This document shows, piece by piece, positions 20,674 through 30,464 of a stretch of DNA of 64,000 bases. Within the stretch, counting starts at the first letter, position 1; every line of letters starts with the position of its first letter. The stretch comes from Citrobacter braakii (lineage in GTDB: Bacteria > Pseudomonadota > Gammaproteobacteria > Enterobacterales > Enterobacteriaceae), in contig NZ_NAEW01000004.1 of assembly GCF_002075345.1 (NCBI RefSeq), forward strand, positions 372,001 to 436,000, read 5' to 3'. The notes under the pieces were generated by a model that searched no databases, was not told the origin of the DNA, and saw only the letters and a program-made list of their open reading frames with translations. Position numbers and translations under genes: made by a program.

Positions 20674-21566
20674 CTTGCCGTACCGTCACGATCTTCAGCA
20701 ATATGCTGGAGCATGGTGCCGGTATAGCGATGATTTTTCAGAGAATAGAGAAACTCCTGCATATACATGGGGCTGCCGGGCGCGTCGAAATACTTTAGCG
20801 TCGACGGATTCACCAGCCGCCAGGCAAAATGAGGGATCACCGTCAAAAACTGCCCGCGCTCCACCGCGCTAATCTTGGCCATAAAGCTGTACGGACGGTA
20901 GATAATCGTCGGATTGATCCCGCAGGGCCGCATATAAGCATCCAGCATTGCCTCAAAGTTGGCGCGATTCTGGAAGCGCATTTGCAGCCAGGGTAGCTCG
21001 CGCAGCAGATCCTGCGGCTGTTTCTCTTCGTAGCGCCGGGAAACGAGAAACCCCAGACGTAGCGGAGGCAGTTCGCTGATCGCCAGATTTTCCAACTCCT
21101 GTACGCGGGGAGAAACGTGCTGTGGCGAGATAATGAAATCCAGTTTGCGGTCGAACAGATTATCAATCACCCCATTCTCACTGAATTCAACGGCCTGGGC
21201 CGTCACGCCGTCATATTTATCGCCAAGGCTAATCAACTGGTCAAAAATAATCGTTGGATAAGTATTATCGATACCGATGACGATTTCCCGCGAGCGACAA
21301 GAGGCGTTATGGATTTCATTATCAATGGCAGAGAGGCGCTGATAGACGGGAAACAGCTTCTGATACAGCTCCTGTCCGGCTTTATTCAGGCTGATGTTGT
21401 TATCTTTACGGGTAAACAGCGTATAGCCGATTTGATCTTCCAGTGCAGCAATGCTTTTACCGAAAGGCGATGCGGTCATATGTATTTTTTCTGCCGCTCT
21501 GGCGATGTTATTGGTTTGCGCCAGCAGAATGAAATTACGCATCTTTTTCGAGATAAAAATATCCAT
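20670..21566 (-). CDS. ygfI: LysR-family transcription regulator YgfI
   Basis: This is a 298-residue LysR-type regulator with an N-terminal helix-turn-helix (NNIARAAEKIHMTASPFGKSI, about residues 16-36) and an effector-binding domain. Note Pro-Phe-Gly where most LysR proteins have Ala-Val-Ser. Its target is unknown to me. It converges on the scp operon, and its stop codon overlaps the scpC stop by 4 bp. Control of the scp genes is a guess from position only. Confidence 0.9.
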   Translation of the reverse strand: MDIFISKKMRNFILLAQTNNIARAAEKIHMTASPFGKSIAALEDQIGYTLFTRKDNNISLNKAGQELYQKLFPVYQRLSAIDNEIHNASCRSREIVIGIDNTYPTIIFDQLISLGDKYDGVTAQAVEFSENGVIDNLFDRKLDFIISPQHVSPRVQELENLAISELPPLRLGFLVSRRYEEKQPQDLLRELPWLQMRFQNRANFEAMLDAYMRPCGINPTIIYRPYSFMAKISAVERGQFLTVIPHFAWRLVNPSTLKYFDAPGSPMYMQEFLYSLKNHRYTGTMLQHIAEDRDGTAS

Positions 21567-21678
21567 AGCGTCCCCTTAAAAATCGCTATGGCCTATCCTC
21601 ATTACCACGAAAAAAAAGACTGAATGTGAGGTCTCATTTTTACAGTTGCTCACAGAAAAAACCGGCTGGAATGTTTTG

Positions 21679-21743
21679 TCGGCCTGATGAGACGCGTAAG
21701 CATCGCCATCAGGCTAAAAACTTGCCGGATGGCGACTTACGCC
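21679..21743. repeat. BIME with two REP units
   Basis: GTCGGCCTGATGAGACGCG...CGCCATCAGGC and TTGCCGGATGGCG...TTACGCC are two REP-like halves. They lie in the gap between yggE and ygfI, which is transcribed from the yggE side. Confidence 0.75.
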
Positions 21744-21753
21744 TATATCAAGA

Positions 21754-22476
21754 CTACTTATTGGTTACTGTAGGCTCTATCTGGAAGACGACATCAACCT
21801 GATCGTCAAACTGAATAACCGGCTGTTCGTAGGTTTCCTGAGCGGAGGTTGCAGGCGCTGCATCTGCTTTCATCATCCGTACCATCGGGCTCGGTTGATA
21901 ATTGGAAACGTGGTAACGCACACTGTAAACGGGACCCAGTTTGCTATTAAAGCCCGCGGCCAGCTGTTCAGCCTGATGAACCGCATCATCAATCGCCGCT
22001 TTACGCGCTTTGTCTTTGTAAGCATCCGGCTGGGCAACGCCCAGCGATACCGAACGAATCTCATTCAGACCGGCCTTCAGCGCGCCATCAAGCAGAGCGT
22101 TGAGTTTGTCCAACTGACGCAGCGTGACTTCAACGGTGCGCACTGCACGATAACCTTTGAGGATGCTTTTGCCGTTCTGGTAGTCGTAGTCCGGCTGCGT
22201 ACGCAAGTTTGCAGCGCTAATGTCTTTCTTCGCTATCTGGTTCTGTTCAAGGAAAGACAGATATTGCGCCACGCGCTCATCGGCCTGCTTCTTCGCGGAA
22301 GCCGCATCCTTTGCAGCAACGTTCACTTCAATCGCCAGGGTGGCGATGTCTGGTGTTGCATCTACGCTTGCCGTTCCGGAAGTCACGATGTGCGGTCCAT
22401 TTGGCAACTCATTTGCCTGTACCGATAGTGCGCTGAATCCGACTAATGCCGCCAGGGCCATTATTTTGAACTTCAC
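21754..22476 (-). CDS. yggE: SIMPL-domain periplasmic protein YggE
   Basis: This is a secreted protein with a SIMPL (DUF541) domain; loss has been linked to oxidative stress in E. coli, but the activity is unknown to me. The start was set at GTG 22476, which has GGAGG at the right distance; an ATG seven codons upstream would place that GGAGG inside the coding region. This gives 240 residues with a signal peptide (KFKIMALAALVGFSALSVQA, cut before NELPNGPHIV). Repeated SIMPL motifs include VTSGTASVDATPDIATL and NLRTQPDYDY. Confidence 0.93.
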   Translation of the reverse strand: MKFKIMALAALVGFSALSVQANELPNGPHIVTSGTASVDATPDIATLAIEVNVAAKDAASAKKQADERVAQYLSFLEQNQIAKKDISAANLRTQPDYDYQNGKSILKGYRAVRTVEVTLRQLDKLNALLDGALKAGLNEIRSVSLGVAQPDAYKDKARKAAIDDAVHQAEQLAAGFNSKLGPVYSVRYHVSNYQPSPMVRMMKADAAPATSAQETYEQPVIQFDDQVDVVFQIEPTVTNK

Positions 22477-22569
22477 GGTCGTTCCTCCATGTTTCATTAA
22501 TTACCCCAAAACTCAGGGCATATGCAGGCAAGCTTAGCCGATCTCGCTGCGTTGTCCATCAGACAACAC

Positions 22570-23205
22570 TTAGTTGAACAGCGCTTGAACGTGCGCAACA
22601 CCTTCTTTTGCCAGCTGAAAAGCGATAAACCACATCACTAATCCTACCAGCGTATTGATGATGCGCTGTGCTTTCGCAGTTCGCAGACGCGGTGCCAGCC
22701 AGGCCGCCAGCAATGCCAGACCGAAGAACCACAGGAACGAAGCGCTGACGGTTCCCAGTGCAAACCAGCGTTTAGGCTCAACGTCCAGTTGTCCCCCCAG
22801 ACTCCCGAGCACCACAAAGGTATCCAGGTAAACATGTGGGTTGAGCCATGTCACCGCCAGCATAGTGGCGATGATTTTCCAGCGCCCCTGCTTCATCACC
22901 TCGGCGCTGGCCAGTTCCAGATTACTGCTCATCGCCGTTTTTAGCGCACCGAATCCGTACCAGAGTAAAAATGCGACCCCGCCCCAGGTGACCAGCGCCA
23001 TCAGCCATGGCGACTGCATCAGCAAGGCGCTACCGCCGAAGATACCCGCGCAAATCAGCACTAAATCGCTGATGGCGCAGAGTAAAGCAATCATGATGTG
23101 ATACTGACGACGGATCCCCTGATTCATCACGAAGGCATTTTGTGGACCAAGCGGAAGTATCATGGCTGCACCAAGCGCAAGCCCTTGAAAATAGTAGGAT
23201 AACAT
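22570..23205 (-). CDS. argO: Arginine exporter ArgO (LysE family)
   Basis: This inner-membrane exporter of arginine has 211 residues and about six membrane helices. It starts at ATG 23205 ([20 protein letters not shown]), matching E. coli; the frame is open 18 codons further. The LysE-family signature [11 protein letters not shown] is at residues 19-29, and a second conserved [11 protein letters not shown] near 125. In E. coli it is activated by ArgP, whose gene is at 14134-15027. Confidence 0.96.
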   Translation of the reverse strand: MLSYYFQGLALGAAMILPLGPQNAFVMNQGIRRQYHIMIALLCAISDLVLICAGIFGGSALLMQSPWLMALVTWGGVAFLLWYGFGALKTAMSSNLELASAEVMKQGRWKIIATMLAVTWLNPHVYLDTFVVLGSLGGQLDVEPKRWFALGTVSASFLWFFGLALLAAWLAPRLRTAKAQRIINTLVGLVMWFIAFQLAKEGVAHVQALFN

Positions 23206-23405
23206 GTAAAACATCTCACATAATTGTCTTGTGGGCAGACTATACTGCGCGGGATTCATTAGAGGAAATGGATAATATTAATCAGTAATTAGCATTATTA
23301 ATAATACCGTGCACACTCCCCTCCATATTCAGTCTCTGACAATAGCGATTGTGCGTTACCCGGGGTATGCTGAAAGATAAATCTGTCTATACCAAAGGAA
23401 TGGGT

Positions 23406-24452
23406 ATGAAGCATAACGCGAACATTTTTCTCTTCTGTGCCTCGCTGATAGTTACCAGTTTGTGGCCCACTGTCGCCAGCGCAGACAGAACGCTGCGCTA
23501 TACCGATCACGAGCCATATGGCAACATGCGTACCCGGCTCATAAAAGAGACTTTTTTTCGTGCGATCGAACAAGAGTCGCTTGGACGTTTGAAAATCGAC
23601 GCTCACTGGAACGGCGAGCTGTCCACCAGCTATGACGCCTTAAAAACGATCGGCCAGGGCAGCGTGGCGGATATGGGGATCGTGGTCCCTGAGTACACGC
23701 CCGAACAACTGCCGCGACACCAGATTTTTAAGAGCTTCCCCCTCGGACCGGGCCGTGGTGAAGCGCAGGTTAACGCCTTTCAGCGGATTTTCCGCGAGTA
23801 TCGCCAGTTTGGTCGCGAGCTGGAAAACAACAATCTGGTGAATCTTCAGTTTTTCCTCGGCTATCCGGTTGGATTTTTTACTACCAGGCCGAACGTCGAT
23901 TTGGCACAGCTGAATGCAAGCCAATGGCGGACCGCCAGCTTTTGGCATCAATCATTTTTACGCAACGCGGGCGGCGTGCCGGTCAGCATGCCATGGAATG
24001 AAAAAATTACCGATGCGCTTCAGACCGGACAGCTTGACGGCCTGATGGTTAACCTCGACAGCGGAGATGATATCCATGCCCAGCGGGCGGCCCCCTATAT
24101 TCAGCTCTCCCCTTCGCTCTGGCTCGGACACGTTTATCTTCTGGTGATTAATAAAGACGTCTGGGATAGCCTGGACGTGAAAGATCGCGCAGCCATCAAT
24201 CGGGCCGCCGCCATGACGCAAAAACGTATTGGCGCAGTGCAGGACGCAAGCCTGACCGCAATGGCGAAAAAGATGGCAAAAGAGGGTGCACACGTTCATT
24301 ACCTGAGCAACAGCGAGCTGAATGCGTGGCAAGCCGCTACCGGTTATCAGCACGTTCAGGCCGAATGGATTGCCCAACAGGAAAGTAAAGGAATAAACGA
24401 TGTTGGCGAGCTGATGCAGGGTGTCAGCGCAATTCTTAACAAGACGAGATAA
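23406..24452 (+). CDS. Orphan TRAP-type (DctP family) periplasmic binding protein
   Basis: This is a 348-residue secreted solute-binding protein. A signal peptide spans residues 1-26 (cut after VASA). The DctP fold is supported by DMGIVVPEYTPEQL, by Arg175 in SQWRTASFW (aligning with the carboxylate-binding Arg of TRAP proteins) and by ITDALQTGQLDGLMVN, the usual ALQxGxxDG segment. The start at ATG 23406 has AAAGGA at 23394-23399. No DctQ or DctM gene is adjacent, so it must use distant membrane subunits or act otherwise. The gene is absent between argO and mscS in E. coli K-12 as I recall. Ligand unknown. Confidence 0.85.
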   Translation: MKHNANIFLFCASLIVTSLWPTVASADRTLRYTDHEPYGNMRTRLIKETFFRAIEQESLGRLKIDAHWNGELSTSYDALKTIGQGSVADMGIVVPEYTPEQLPRHQIFKSFPLGPGRGEAQVNAFQRIFREYRQFGRELENNNLVNLQFFLGYPVGFFTTRPNVDLAQLNASQWRTASFWHQSFLRNAGGVPVSMPWNEKITDALQTGQLDGLMVNLDSGDDIHAQRAAPYIQLSPSLWLGHVYLLVINKDVWDSLDVKDRAAINRAAAMTQKRIGAVQDASLTAMAKKMAKEGAHVHYLSNSELNAWQAATGYQHVQAEWIAQQESKGINDVGELMQGVSAILNKTR

Positions 24453-24455
24453 ATC

Positions 24456-24486
24456 AACGCCCGCCTCTCTCTGGCGGGCGTTTTTA
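24456..24486 (+). terminator. Terminator after the orphan TRAP binding protein
   Basis: The stem AACGCCCGCC/GGCGGGCGTT with a 7-base loop is followed by TTTTT. It lies directly after the stop at 24452 and may also serve mscS in the other direction. Confidence 0.9.
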
Positions 24487-24493
24487 GCTGAAG

Positions 24494-25354
<861 letters not shown>

Positions 25355-25496
25355 TCAATATTCCTTTTTTGCTTACCCAAACGGGAGAAATAAAGCCGCC
25401 CTAACGGGACTGGCAACCTGACAAGGGTAAACAATAAACTCAGATTTTGCCAAACAGATCACAGAATTCTCTGTCAGCAGCACATTGAAATGGCAA

Positions 25497-25522
25497 TAAA
25501 AAAGGCCCGCATTTGCGGGCCT
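25497..25522 (-). terminator. Terminator after fbaA
   Basis: The stem AGGCCCGC/GCGGGCCT with loop AAAT on the coding strand is followed by TTTTTTA. It lies 23 bp past the fbaA stop and ends the epd-pgk-fbaA operon. Confidence 0.9.
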
Positions 25523-25545
25523 CATGTCACGTTGGACGGCGTAAA

Positions 25546-26625
25546 TTACAGAACGTCAACCGCGTTCAGTTCTTTGAAAGCCTGTTCCAGACGGGTGATC
25601 ATAGTTGCCTGACCAGCACGCAGCCATACGCGCGGATCGTAGTATTTCTTGTTCGGCTGATCTTCGCCTTTCGGGTTGCCCAACTGACCCTGCAGGTAAG
25701 CTTCGTTTGCTTTGTAGTAGTTCAGAACGCCTTCCCAGGTAGCCCATTGGGTATCGGTATCGATGTTCATTTTCACTACGCCGTAGCTTACGGAGTCTTT
25801 GATTTCCTGAGCAGTAGAACCGGAACCACCGTGGAAGACGAAGTTCAGGCTGTTATGCGGCAGGTTATGTTTCTTAGAAACATAGTCCTGAGAGTCGCGC
25901 AGGATGGTCGGGGTCAGAACTACGTTACCCGGCTTGTAAACGCCGTGTACGTTACCGAAGGACGCTGCGATGGTGAAACGCGGGCTGATTTTGCTCAGCT
26001 CGGTGTATGCGTAGTCAACGTCTTCCGGTTGGGTGTACAGTGCAGAAGCGTCCATGTGGCTGTTGTCCACGCCGTCTTCTTCACCACCGGTGCAACCCAG
26101 TTCGATTTCCAGAGTCATGCCCATTTTGGACATGCGCGCCAGGTATTTGGAGCAGATTTCGATGTTCTCTTCCAGAGACTCTTCAGACAGGTCGATCATG
26201 TGAGAAGAGAACAGCGGTTTGCCCGTTGCTGCGAAGTGTTTTTCACCCGCGTCCAGCAGACCGTCGATCCACGGCAGCAGTTTCTTCGCGCAGTGGTCAG
26301 TGTGCAGGATAACCGGAACACCATAGTGTTCAGCCATCTGGTGAACGTGATGCGCACCAGAGATAGCACCCAGGATTGCAGCGCCCTGAGGAACGTCAGA
26401 CTTCACGCCTTTACCCGCGATGAAAGAAGCACCACCGTTGGAGAACTGGACGATGACCGGCGCTTTAACTTTTGCAGCGGTTTCCAGAACGGCGTTGATG
26501 GAGTCGGTACCAACGCAGTTAACAGCTGGCAGAGCAAAGTTGTTTTCTTTAGCTACCTGGAAAACTTTCTGTACGTCATCACCAGTGATTACGCCTGGTT
26601 TTACGAAATCAAAAATTTTAGACAT
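25546..26625 (-). CDS. fbaA: Class II fructose-bisphosphate aldolase
   Basis: This zinc aldolase of glycolysis and gluconeogenesis has 359 residues from ATG 26625 (MSKIFDFVKPGVITG); an upstream open extension of 34 codons is not real. Catalytic Asp109 and zinc ligand His110 lie in VILHTDHCAKK. The metal-ligand Glu is in ELGCTGGEEDG, and His264 and the phosphate loop lie in FVFHGGSGS. It is the last gene of epd-pgk-fbaA, with an 88-bp gap after pgk that holds two hairpins. Confidence 0.98.
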   Translation of the reverse strand: MSKIFDFVKPGVITGDDVQKVFQVAKENNFALPAVNCVGTDSINAVLETAAKVKAPVIVQFSNGGASFIAGKGVKSDVPQGAAILGAISGAHHVHQMAEHYGVPVILHTDHCAKKLLPWIDGLLDAGEKHFAATGKPLFSSHMIDLSEESLEENIEICSKYLARMSKMGMTLEIELGCTGGEEDGVDNSHMDASALYTQPEDVDYAYTELSKISPRFTIAASFGNVHGVYKPGNVVLTPTILRDSQDYVSKKHNLPHNSLNFVFHGGSGSTAQEIKDSVSYGVVKMNIDTDTQWATWEGVLNYYKANEAYLQGQLGNPKGEDQPNKKYYDPRVWLRAGQATMITRLEQAFKELNAVDVL

Positions 26626-26660
26626 GTTGCGAGTCCTGTATCTTCGGCCTTGGAAAGGGG

Positions 26661-26704
26661 GCGCGCTCGACAGCGCGCTAATAATTGGGCAGGTTTCCCT
26701 GCCC
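26661..26704 (-). other. Two intercistronic hairpins between pgk and fbaA
   Basis: The stems GGGCAGG/CCTGCCC (26687-26704) and GCGCGCT/AGCGCGC (26661-26678) directly follow the pgk stop. No T-run follows, so they are more likely mRNA-stability or processing structures than full terminators. Confidence 0.6.
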
Positions 26705-26713
26705 ATCAATGTC

Positions 26714-27877
26714 TTACTTTTTAGCACGCTCTTCGAGCATGGCTACTGCTGGCAGTACTTTGCCTTCCACGAATTCGAGGAATGCGCCGCCGCCAGTAGA
26801 GATGTAGGAGATTTTGTCAGCAATGCCGAACAGGTCGATTGCTGCCAGGGTGTCACCGCCGCCTGCGATAGAGAATGCTTCGCTGTCTGCGATAGCATTA
26901 GCAACGATTTCAGTACCTTTGCGGAAGTTCGGGAATTCGAACACGCCAACCGGGCCGTTCCACAGAATGGTTTTCGCATTCTTCAGAATGTCAGCCAGCT
27001 GCTGTGCAGAAGCGTCGCCGATATCCAGGATCTGCTCGTCTTCTTTTACATCGCTAACGGATTTAAGCGTAGCCGGTGCAGTTTCAGAGAATTCTGTCGC
27101 TACGCGAACGTCAGTCGGGACCGGGATATCGCAAGTCGTCAACAGACGCTTAGCTTCATCAACCAGGTCAGCTTCGTACAGGGATTTGCCGACGTTGTGG
27201 CCTTGAGCAGCAACGAAGGTGTTCGCGATACCACCACCAACGATCAGCTGGTCAGCGATTTTTGACAGAGAGTCCAGAACGGTCAGTTTGGTAGAAACTT
27301 TAGAACCACCAACGATAGCCACCATCGGACGAGCAGGTTCTTTCAGCGCTTTACCCAGCGCATCCAGCTCAGCAGCCAGCAGCGGACCAGCGCAAGCTAC
27401 GTCGGCGAATTTACCGATACCGTGGGTAGAAGCCTGCGCACGGTGAGCGGTACCGAAAGCGTCCATTACGAATACGTCGCACAGCGCAGCGTATTTTTTG
27501 GACAGCGCTTCGTCATCTTTCTTCTCGCCCTTGTTGAAGCGAACGTTTTCCAGAACAACCAGTTCACCGGCAGCGACTTCAACGCCGTCCAGGTAATCTT
27601 TTACCAGGCGAACCGGAGCAGACAGTTTGTCTTTCAGGTAGTTAACAACCGGCAGCAGAGAGAATTCTTCGTTGTACTCGCCTTCGGTAGGACGACCCAG
27701 GTGGGAAGTTACCATCACTTTAGCACCCTGTTTCAGGGCCAGTTCGATGGTCGGCAGGGAAGCACGGATACGCGCATCGCTGGTTACTTTCCCTTCTTTA
27801 ACTGGTACGTTCAGGTCCGCACGGATAAAAACGCGTTTACCAGCCAGATCCAGATCGGTCATCTTAATTACAGACAT
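26714..27877 (-). CDS. pgk: Phosphoglycerate kinase
   Basis: This enzyme interconverts 1,3-bisphosphoglycerate plus ADP and 3-phosphoglycerate plus ATP. It has 387 residues. The N-terminal substrate site [11 protein letters not shown], the hinge-region [10 protein letters not shown] and the nucleotide loop GGGDTLAAI are all present. It is the middle gene of epd-pgk-fbaA, 39 bp after epd. Confidence 0.98.
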   Translation of the reverse strand: MSVIKMTDLDLAGKRVFIRADLNVPVKEGKVTSDARIRASLPTIELALKQGAKVMVTSHLGRPTEGEYNEEFSLLPVVNYLKDKLSAPVRLVKDYLDGVEVAAGELVVLENVRFNKGEKKDDEALSKKYAALCDVFVMDAFGTAHRAQASTHGIGKFADVACAGPLLAAELDALGKALKEPARPMVAIVGGSKVSTKLTVLDSLSKIADQLIVGGGIANTFVAAQGHNVGKSLYEADLVDEAKRLLTTCDIPVPTDVRVATEFSETAPATLKSVSDVKEDEQILDIGDASAQQLADILKNAKTILWNGPVGVFEFPNFRKGTEIVANAIADSEAFSIAGGGDTLAAIDLFGIADKISYISTGGGAFLEFVEGKVLPAVAMLEERAKK

Positions 27878-27916
27878 GGTGAATCCTCTCGTTGATTCAT
27901 AAAGTTTTGTCGACGC

Positions 27917-28945
27917 TCAAGCGTCGAGCCTGAAACCAATAGCAGCCATCGCTAACGTTGTGTCGAGCATACGGTTAGCAAAGCCCCATTCATTATCACA
28001 CCAGACCAGCGTTTTGATCAGGTGAGCGCCACTCACGCGCGTTTGCGTACCATCAACGATGGCGCTGTGCGGGTCGTGGTTAAAATCTACAGAGACCAAC
28101 GGTAATTCCGTATAGTCAACTATACCATGAAATGCACCTTGTGCTGCTTTTTGCAGCAACTGGTTGACTTCACTGGCTTTTACTGGTTTTTTCACCGTCA
28201 CGCTTAAGTCGATCGCCGTCACATTTATGGTCGGTACACGCACCGCAATCGCTTCAAAACGATCGTTAAACTGCGGGAAAATTCGCGTGATGCCCGCCGC
28301 CAGTTTGGTATCAACCGGAATAATAGACTGGCTGGCCGCTCGCGTGCGACGCAGGTCAGGATGATAGGCATCAATAACCTGCTGATCGTGCATCGCTGAG
28401 TGGATCGTGGTGACGGTACCAGACTCAATGCCGTAAGCATCATCCAGCAATTTTATGACGGGTATTATGCAATTCGTGGTGCAGGAGGCGTTGGAAACGA
28501 TCCGGTGTTCAGCGCGCAGCTGATCCTGATTAACGCCATACACAACGGTTGCGTCGATGTCGTGACTACCAGGATGTGAAAAGAGCACTTTTTTTGCACC
28601 AGCGGCAATATGCGCCTCGCCGTGTTCGCGGTTGCCGAAGACCCCCGTACAATCCAGCACAACGTCGACACTTAGTTCGCGCCAGGGAAGCGCATCGAGC
28701 GTTCGCTCATGCAGAATGCGGATCGCGTCATCGCCAACGATGAGCTGGTCACGTTCCTGACGAACATCCCAGGCAAAACGTCCATGGCTGGTGTCATATT
28801 TCAACAAATGCGCCATGCCTGCAGCATCCGCCAGTTCGTTGATTGCCACCACGGTGATTTCCGCCCGACGCCCGGATTCATACAAAGCACGAACCACGTT
28901 GCGTCCGATGCGACCGAAACCATTAATCGCTACGCGTACGGTCAT
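27917..28945 (-). CDS. epd: Erythrose-4-phosphate dehydrogenase
   Basis: This GAPDH paralogue oxidises erythrose 4-phosphate for pyridoxal-phosphate synthesis. It has 342 residues. The NAD loop [15 protein letters not shown] and the catalytic Cys in [10 protein letters not shown] (near residue 155) are present. The C-terminal [12 protein letters not shown] is typical of the family. It heads epd-pgk-fbaA. Cra-like and CRP-like sites upstream (29068-29081, 29140-29155) fit the known control of this operon in E. coli. Confidence 0.96.
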   Translation of the reverse strand: MTVRVAINGFGRIGRNVVRALYESGRRAEITVVAINELADAAGMAHLLKYDTSHGRFAWDVRQERDQLIVGDDAIRILHERTLDALPWRELSVDVVLDCTGVFGNREHGEAHIAAGAKKVLFSHPGSHDIDATVVYGVNQDQLRAEHRIVSNASCTTNCIIPVIKLLDDAYGIESGTVTTIHSAMHDQQVIDAYHPDLRRTRAASQSIIPVDTKLAAGITRIFPQFNDRFEAIAVRVPTINVTAIDLSVTVKKPVKASEVNQLLQKAAQGAFHGIVDYTELPLVSVDFNHDPHSAIVDGTQTRVSGAHLIKTLVWCDNEWGFANRMLDTTLAMAAIGFRLDA

Positions 28946-29067
28946 AGGTCTCCTGCAAGGATTTCTCAGAAACGATGTGGCAGACAGAGTAATGCAGCAA
29001 ATCGCTCAGGGAAACCTTACCTGTCGCAAACTGCGACTAATTGGTTAATTGTCGAACATTTAATCGA

Positions 29068-29081
29068 CTGAAACGCTTCAG
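29068..29081 (-). promoter_or_regulatory. Cra (FruR) operator upstream of epd
   Basis: CTGAAACGCTTCAG contains TGAAACGCTTCA, which fits the Cra consensus TGAAACGWTTCA with one change and is palindromic around the centre. It lies 123 bp upstream of the epd start. Cra control of epd-pgk is known in E. coli. Confidence 0.75.
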
Positions 29082-29139
29082 CTAGAATAAGCGAAACGCG
29101 GAATAAAAGGAATGATTGTCCAGCCAAAGAAAACAGTTA

Positions 29140-29155
29140 TCTGACGTACATCACA
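29140..29155 (-). promoter_or_regulatory. CRP site upstream of epd
   Basis: TCTGACGTACATCACA matches TGTGA-N6-TCACA at 9 of 10 fixed positions. It lies about 60 bp upstream of the Cra-like site. Confidence 0.7.
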
Positions 29156-29232
29156 TTTTTCCCGCTGAGACCGGGGGAAATTATTCCAGTAAGCCGTAAT
29201 AATCATTACGGCTTAACAGGAATAATTGGCCT

Positions 29233-29943
29233 TCACGCAATCCGATATTCACCAGATTCCAGCATCTCCAGCGTCAGGTCACCAGGCAGACTCGCTTCCA
29301 GTACCCGACGAACATTCGGTCCGTCGGTACGCTCATAAAACGCCTCAGCGTCAGCTTGTGATAGTCCGCCCGCCAGTTTACGGCCTACCAGTCGTGTACG
29401 GAGCGCGTTTGCAGGTGCACGAATAAACAGCGAGTAATCACAAAACTCAGCTAACGCCCGCCACCTTTCATCATCGCGTAATAACCAGTTTCCTTCCACA
29501 ATCACAATCGGCGCGGTCACTGTTATGGCCGCTTCTACCGGATCGTGTTTTTGCCGGTCGTACTGAGGCCAGGTGCCCTCCCCTTCCCTTATCAAACGTA
29601 GATTCTGTGCAAGCTTATCCACATCAAAGGTTTCCGGCGCACCTTTGTATGCTCGCAGGTTATGAGCATCCAGCCAGGTGTTGTAGTGATGGAAGCCATC
29701 CATCGGCAGCGTCTGGATCTCCGGCAGGCCAGGATCCTGACGGGAGAGATATTCCCAGAAGGTGGTCAGCGTCGATTTACCCGTACCAGGCGGTGCGCTG
29801 AGAAAAACGATTGTTCGTCGCTGCGGGTGAGTGGCGTGTATTTTTGCCAGCTGTTGTAATAACGGTTTGTGGACGTTCTCTATCTCATCATCACGGTAAT
29901 GTGCTTCAACCTGTAGCCCATTCACCGTTAGTTTGATTTTCAC
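29233..29943 (-). CDS. yggC: P-loop kinase-like protein YggC (uridine kinase/phosphoribulokinase superfamily)
   Basis: This 236-residue protein has a Walker A motif in FLSAPPGTGKSTLTTFWEYL (near residue 50). Downstream are GFHHYNTWLD, PQYDRQKHDPVE and IVIVEGNWLL, all typical of the PRK/uridine kinase/pantothenate kinase superfamily, which phosphorylates small alcohols. The true substrate is unknown to me. It is the last gene of the six-gene cmtB-to-yggC unit and overlaps yggD by 4 bp, so a role in that pathway is likely. Confidence 0.88.
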   Translation of the reverse strand: MKIKLTVNGLQVEAHYRDDEIENVHKPLLQQLAKIHATHPQRRTIVFLSAPPGTGKSTLTTFWEYLSRQDPGLPEIQTLPMDGFHHYNTWLDAHNLRAYKGAPETFDVDKLAQNLRLIREGEGTWPQYDRQKHDPVEAAITVTAPIVIVEGNWLLRDDERWRALAEFCDYSLFIRAPANALRTRLVGRKLAGGLSQADAEAFYERTDGPNVRRVLEASLPGDLTLEMLESGEYRIA

Positions 29944-30449
29944 GGCGTTAATTCCTTTAAAATCGCCGTCACTGCCAGCGTCATTGCCGTCTTGACCATT
30001 GCGCTAAAGCGCACTTCGGACCACGCAGCAAAGTCGGCAAATTTCATCGACTCCAGCGCACCGTAGAGCGTTGCGTTACGGGTGATACTGTTCACGTTGC
30101 TGACAAAATCCCAGGTAATGTCATCGGCAAAACCGGGGATATTATCCTGCTCGTTCAGGTACTGATAAAACTGAGAGAAATGGGTGATGTCGGCATAAAG
30201 CCATTTATCCATTTTTCCCAACGCATAAATCAGACGTAACGCAACGTCGATATCGTCAAGCGGTCCACTTTGGGCGAGTAACGGCTTCACTGCATATTCC
30301 ACGATCTCTTCATCGTTATTAACGAACAGCGACGGTAGAAAGCGCTTAATGCCCTGGAGCAAAATGTTATGTGCCGTCGTCATAAACGAGAGTAAATTAT
30401 TTTGAGCATCCAGTTGCTCAAGCACATCGTCTTCTGTCAGCGTCGTCAT
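29940..30449 (-). CDS. fumE: MtlR-family protein YggD (reported fumarase E)
   Basis: This 169-residue protein is of the MtlR/YggD family, which includes the mannitol operon repressor; no helix-turn-helix is obvious. In E. coli YggD has been reported to have fumarase activity and renamed FumE. I rely on memory for that and cannot see catalytic residues. It sits between yggF and yggC in a PTS-linked operon (15 bp after yggF, 4-bp overlap with yggC). A regulatory or sugar-metabolic role remains possible. Confidence 0.8.
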   Translation of the reverse strand: MTTLTEDDVLEQLDAQNNLLSFMTTAHNILLQGIKRFLPSLFVNNDEEIVEYAVKPLLAQSGPLDDIDVALRLIYALGKMDKWLYADITHFSQFYQYLNEQDNIPGFADDITWDFVSNVNSITRNATLYGALESMKFADFAAWSEVRFSAMVKTAMTLAVTAILKELTP

Positions 30450-30464
30450 TCGTTTCTCGATAAA

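Noticed and set aside
24456-24486. Possible attachment site or insertion scar beside the orphan TRAP gene
   Set aside because: The repeat is fully explained as a T-tailed terminator; no matching direct repeat was seen on the other side of the gene.
25513-26724. 403-codon plus-strand frame across fbaA
   Set aside because: It is the reverse-strand shadow of the highly biased fbaA codons; the protein is low in recognisable motifs.
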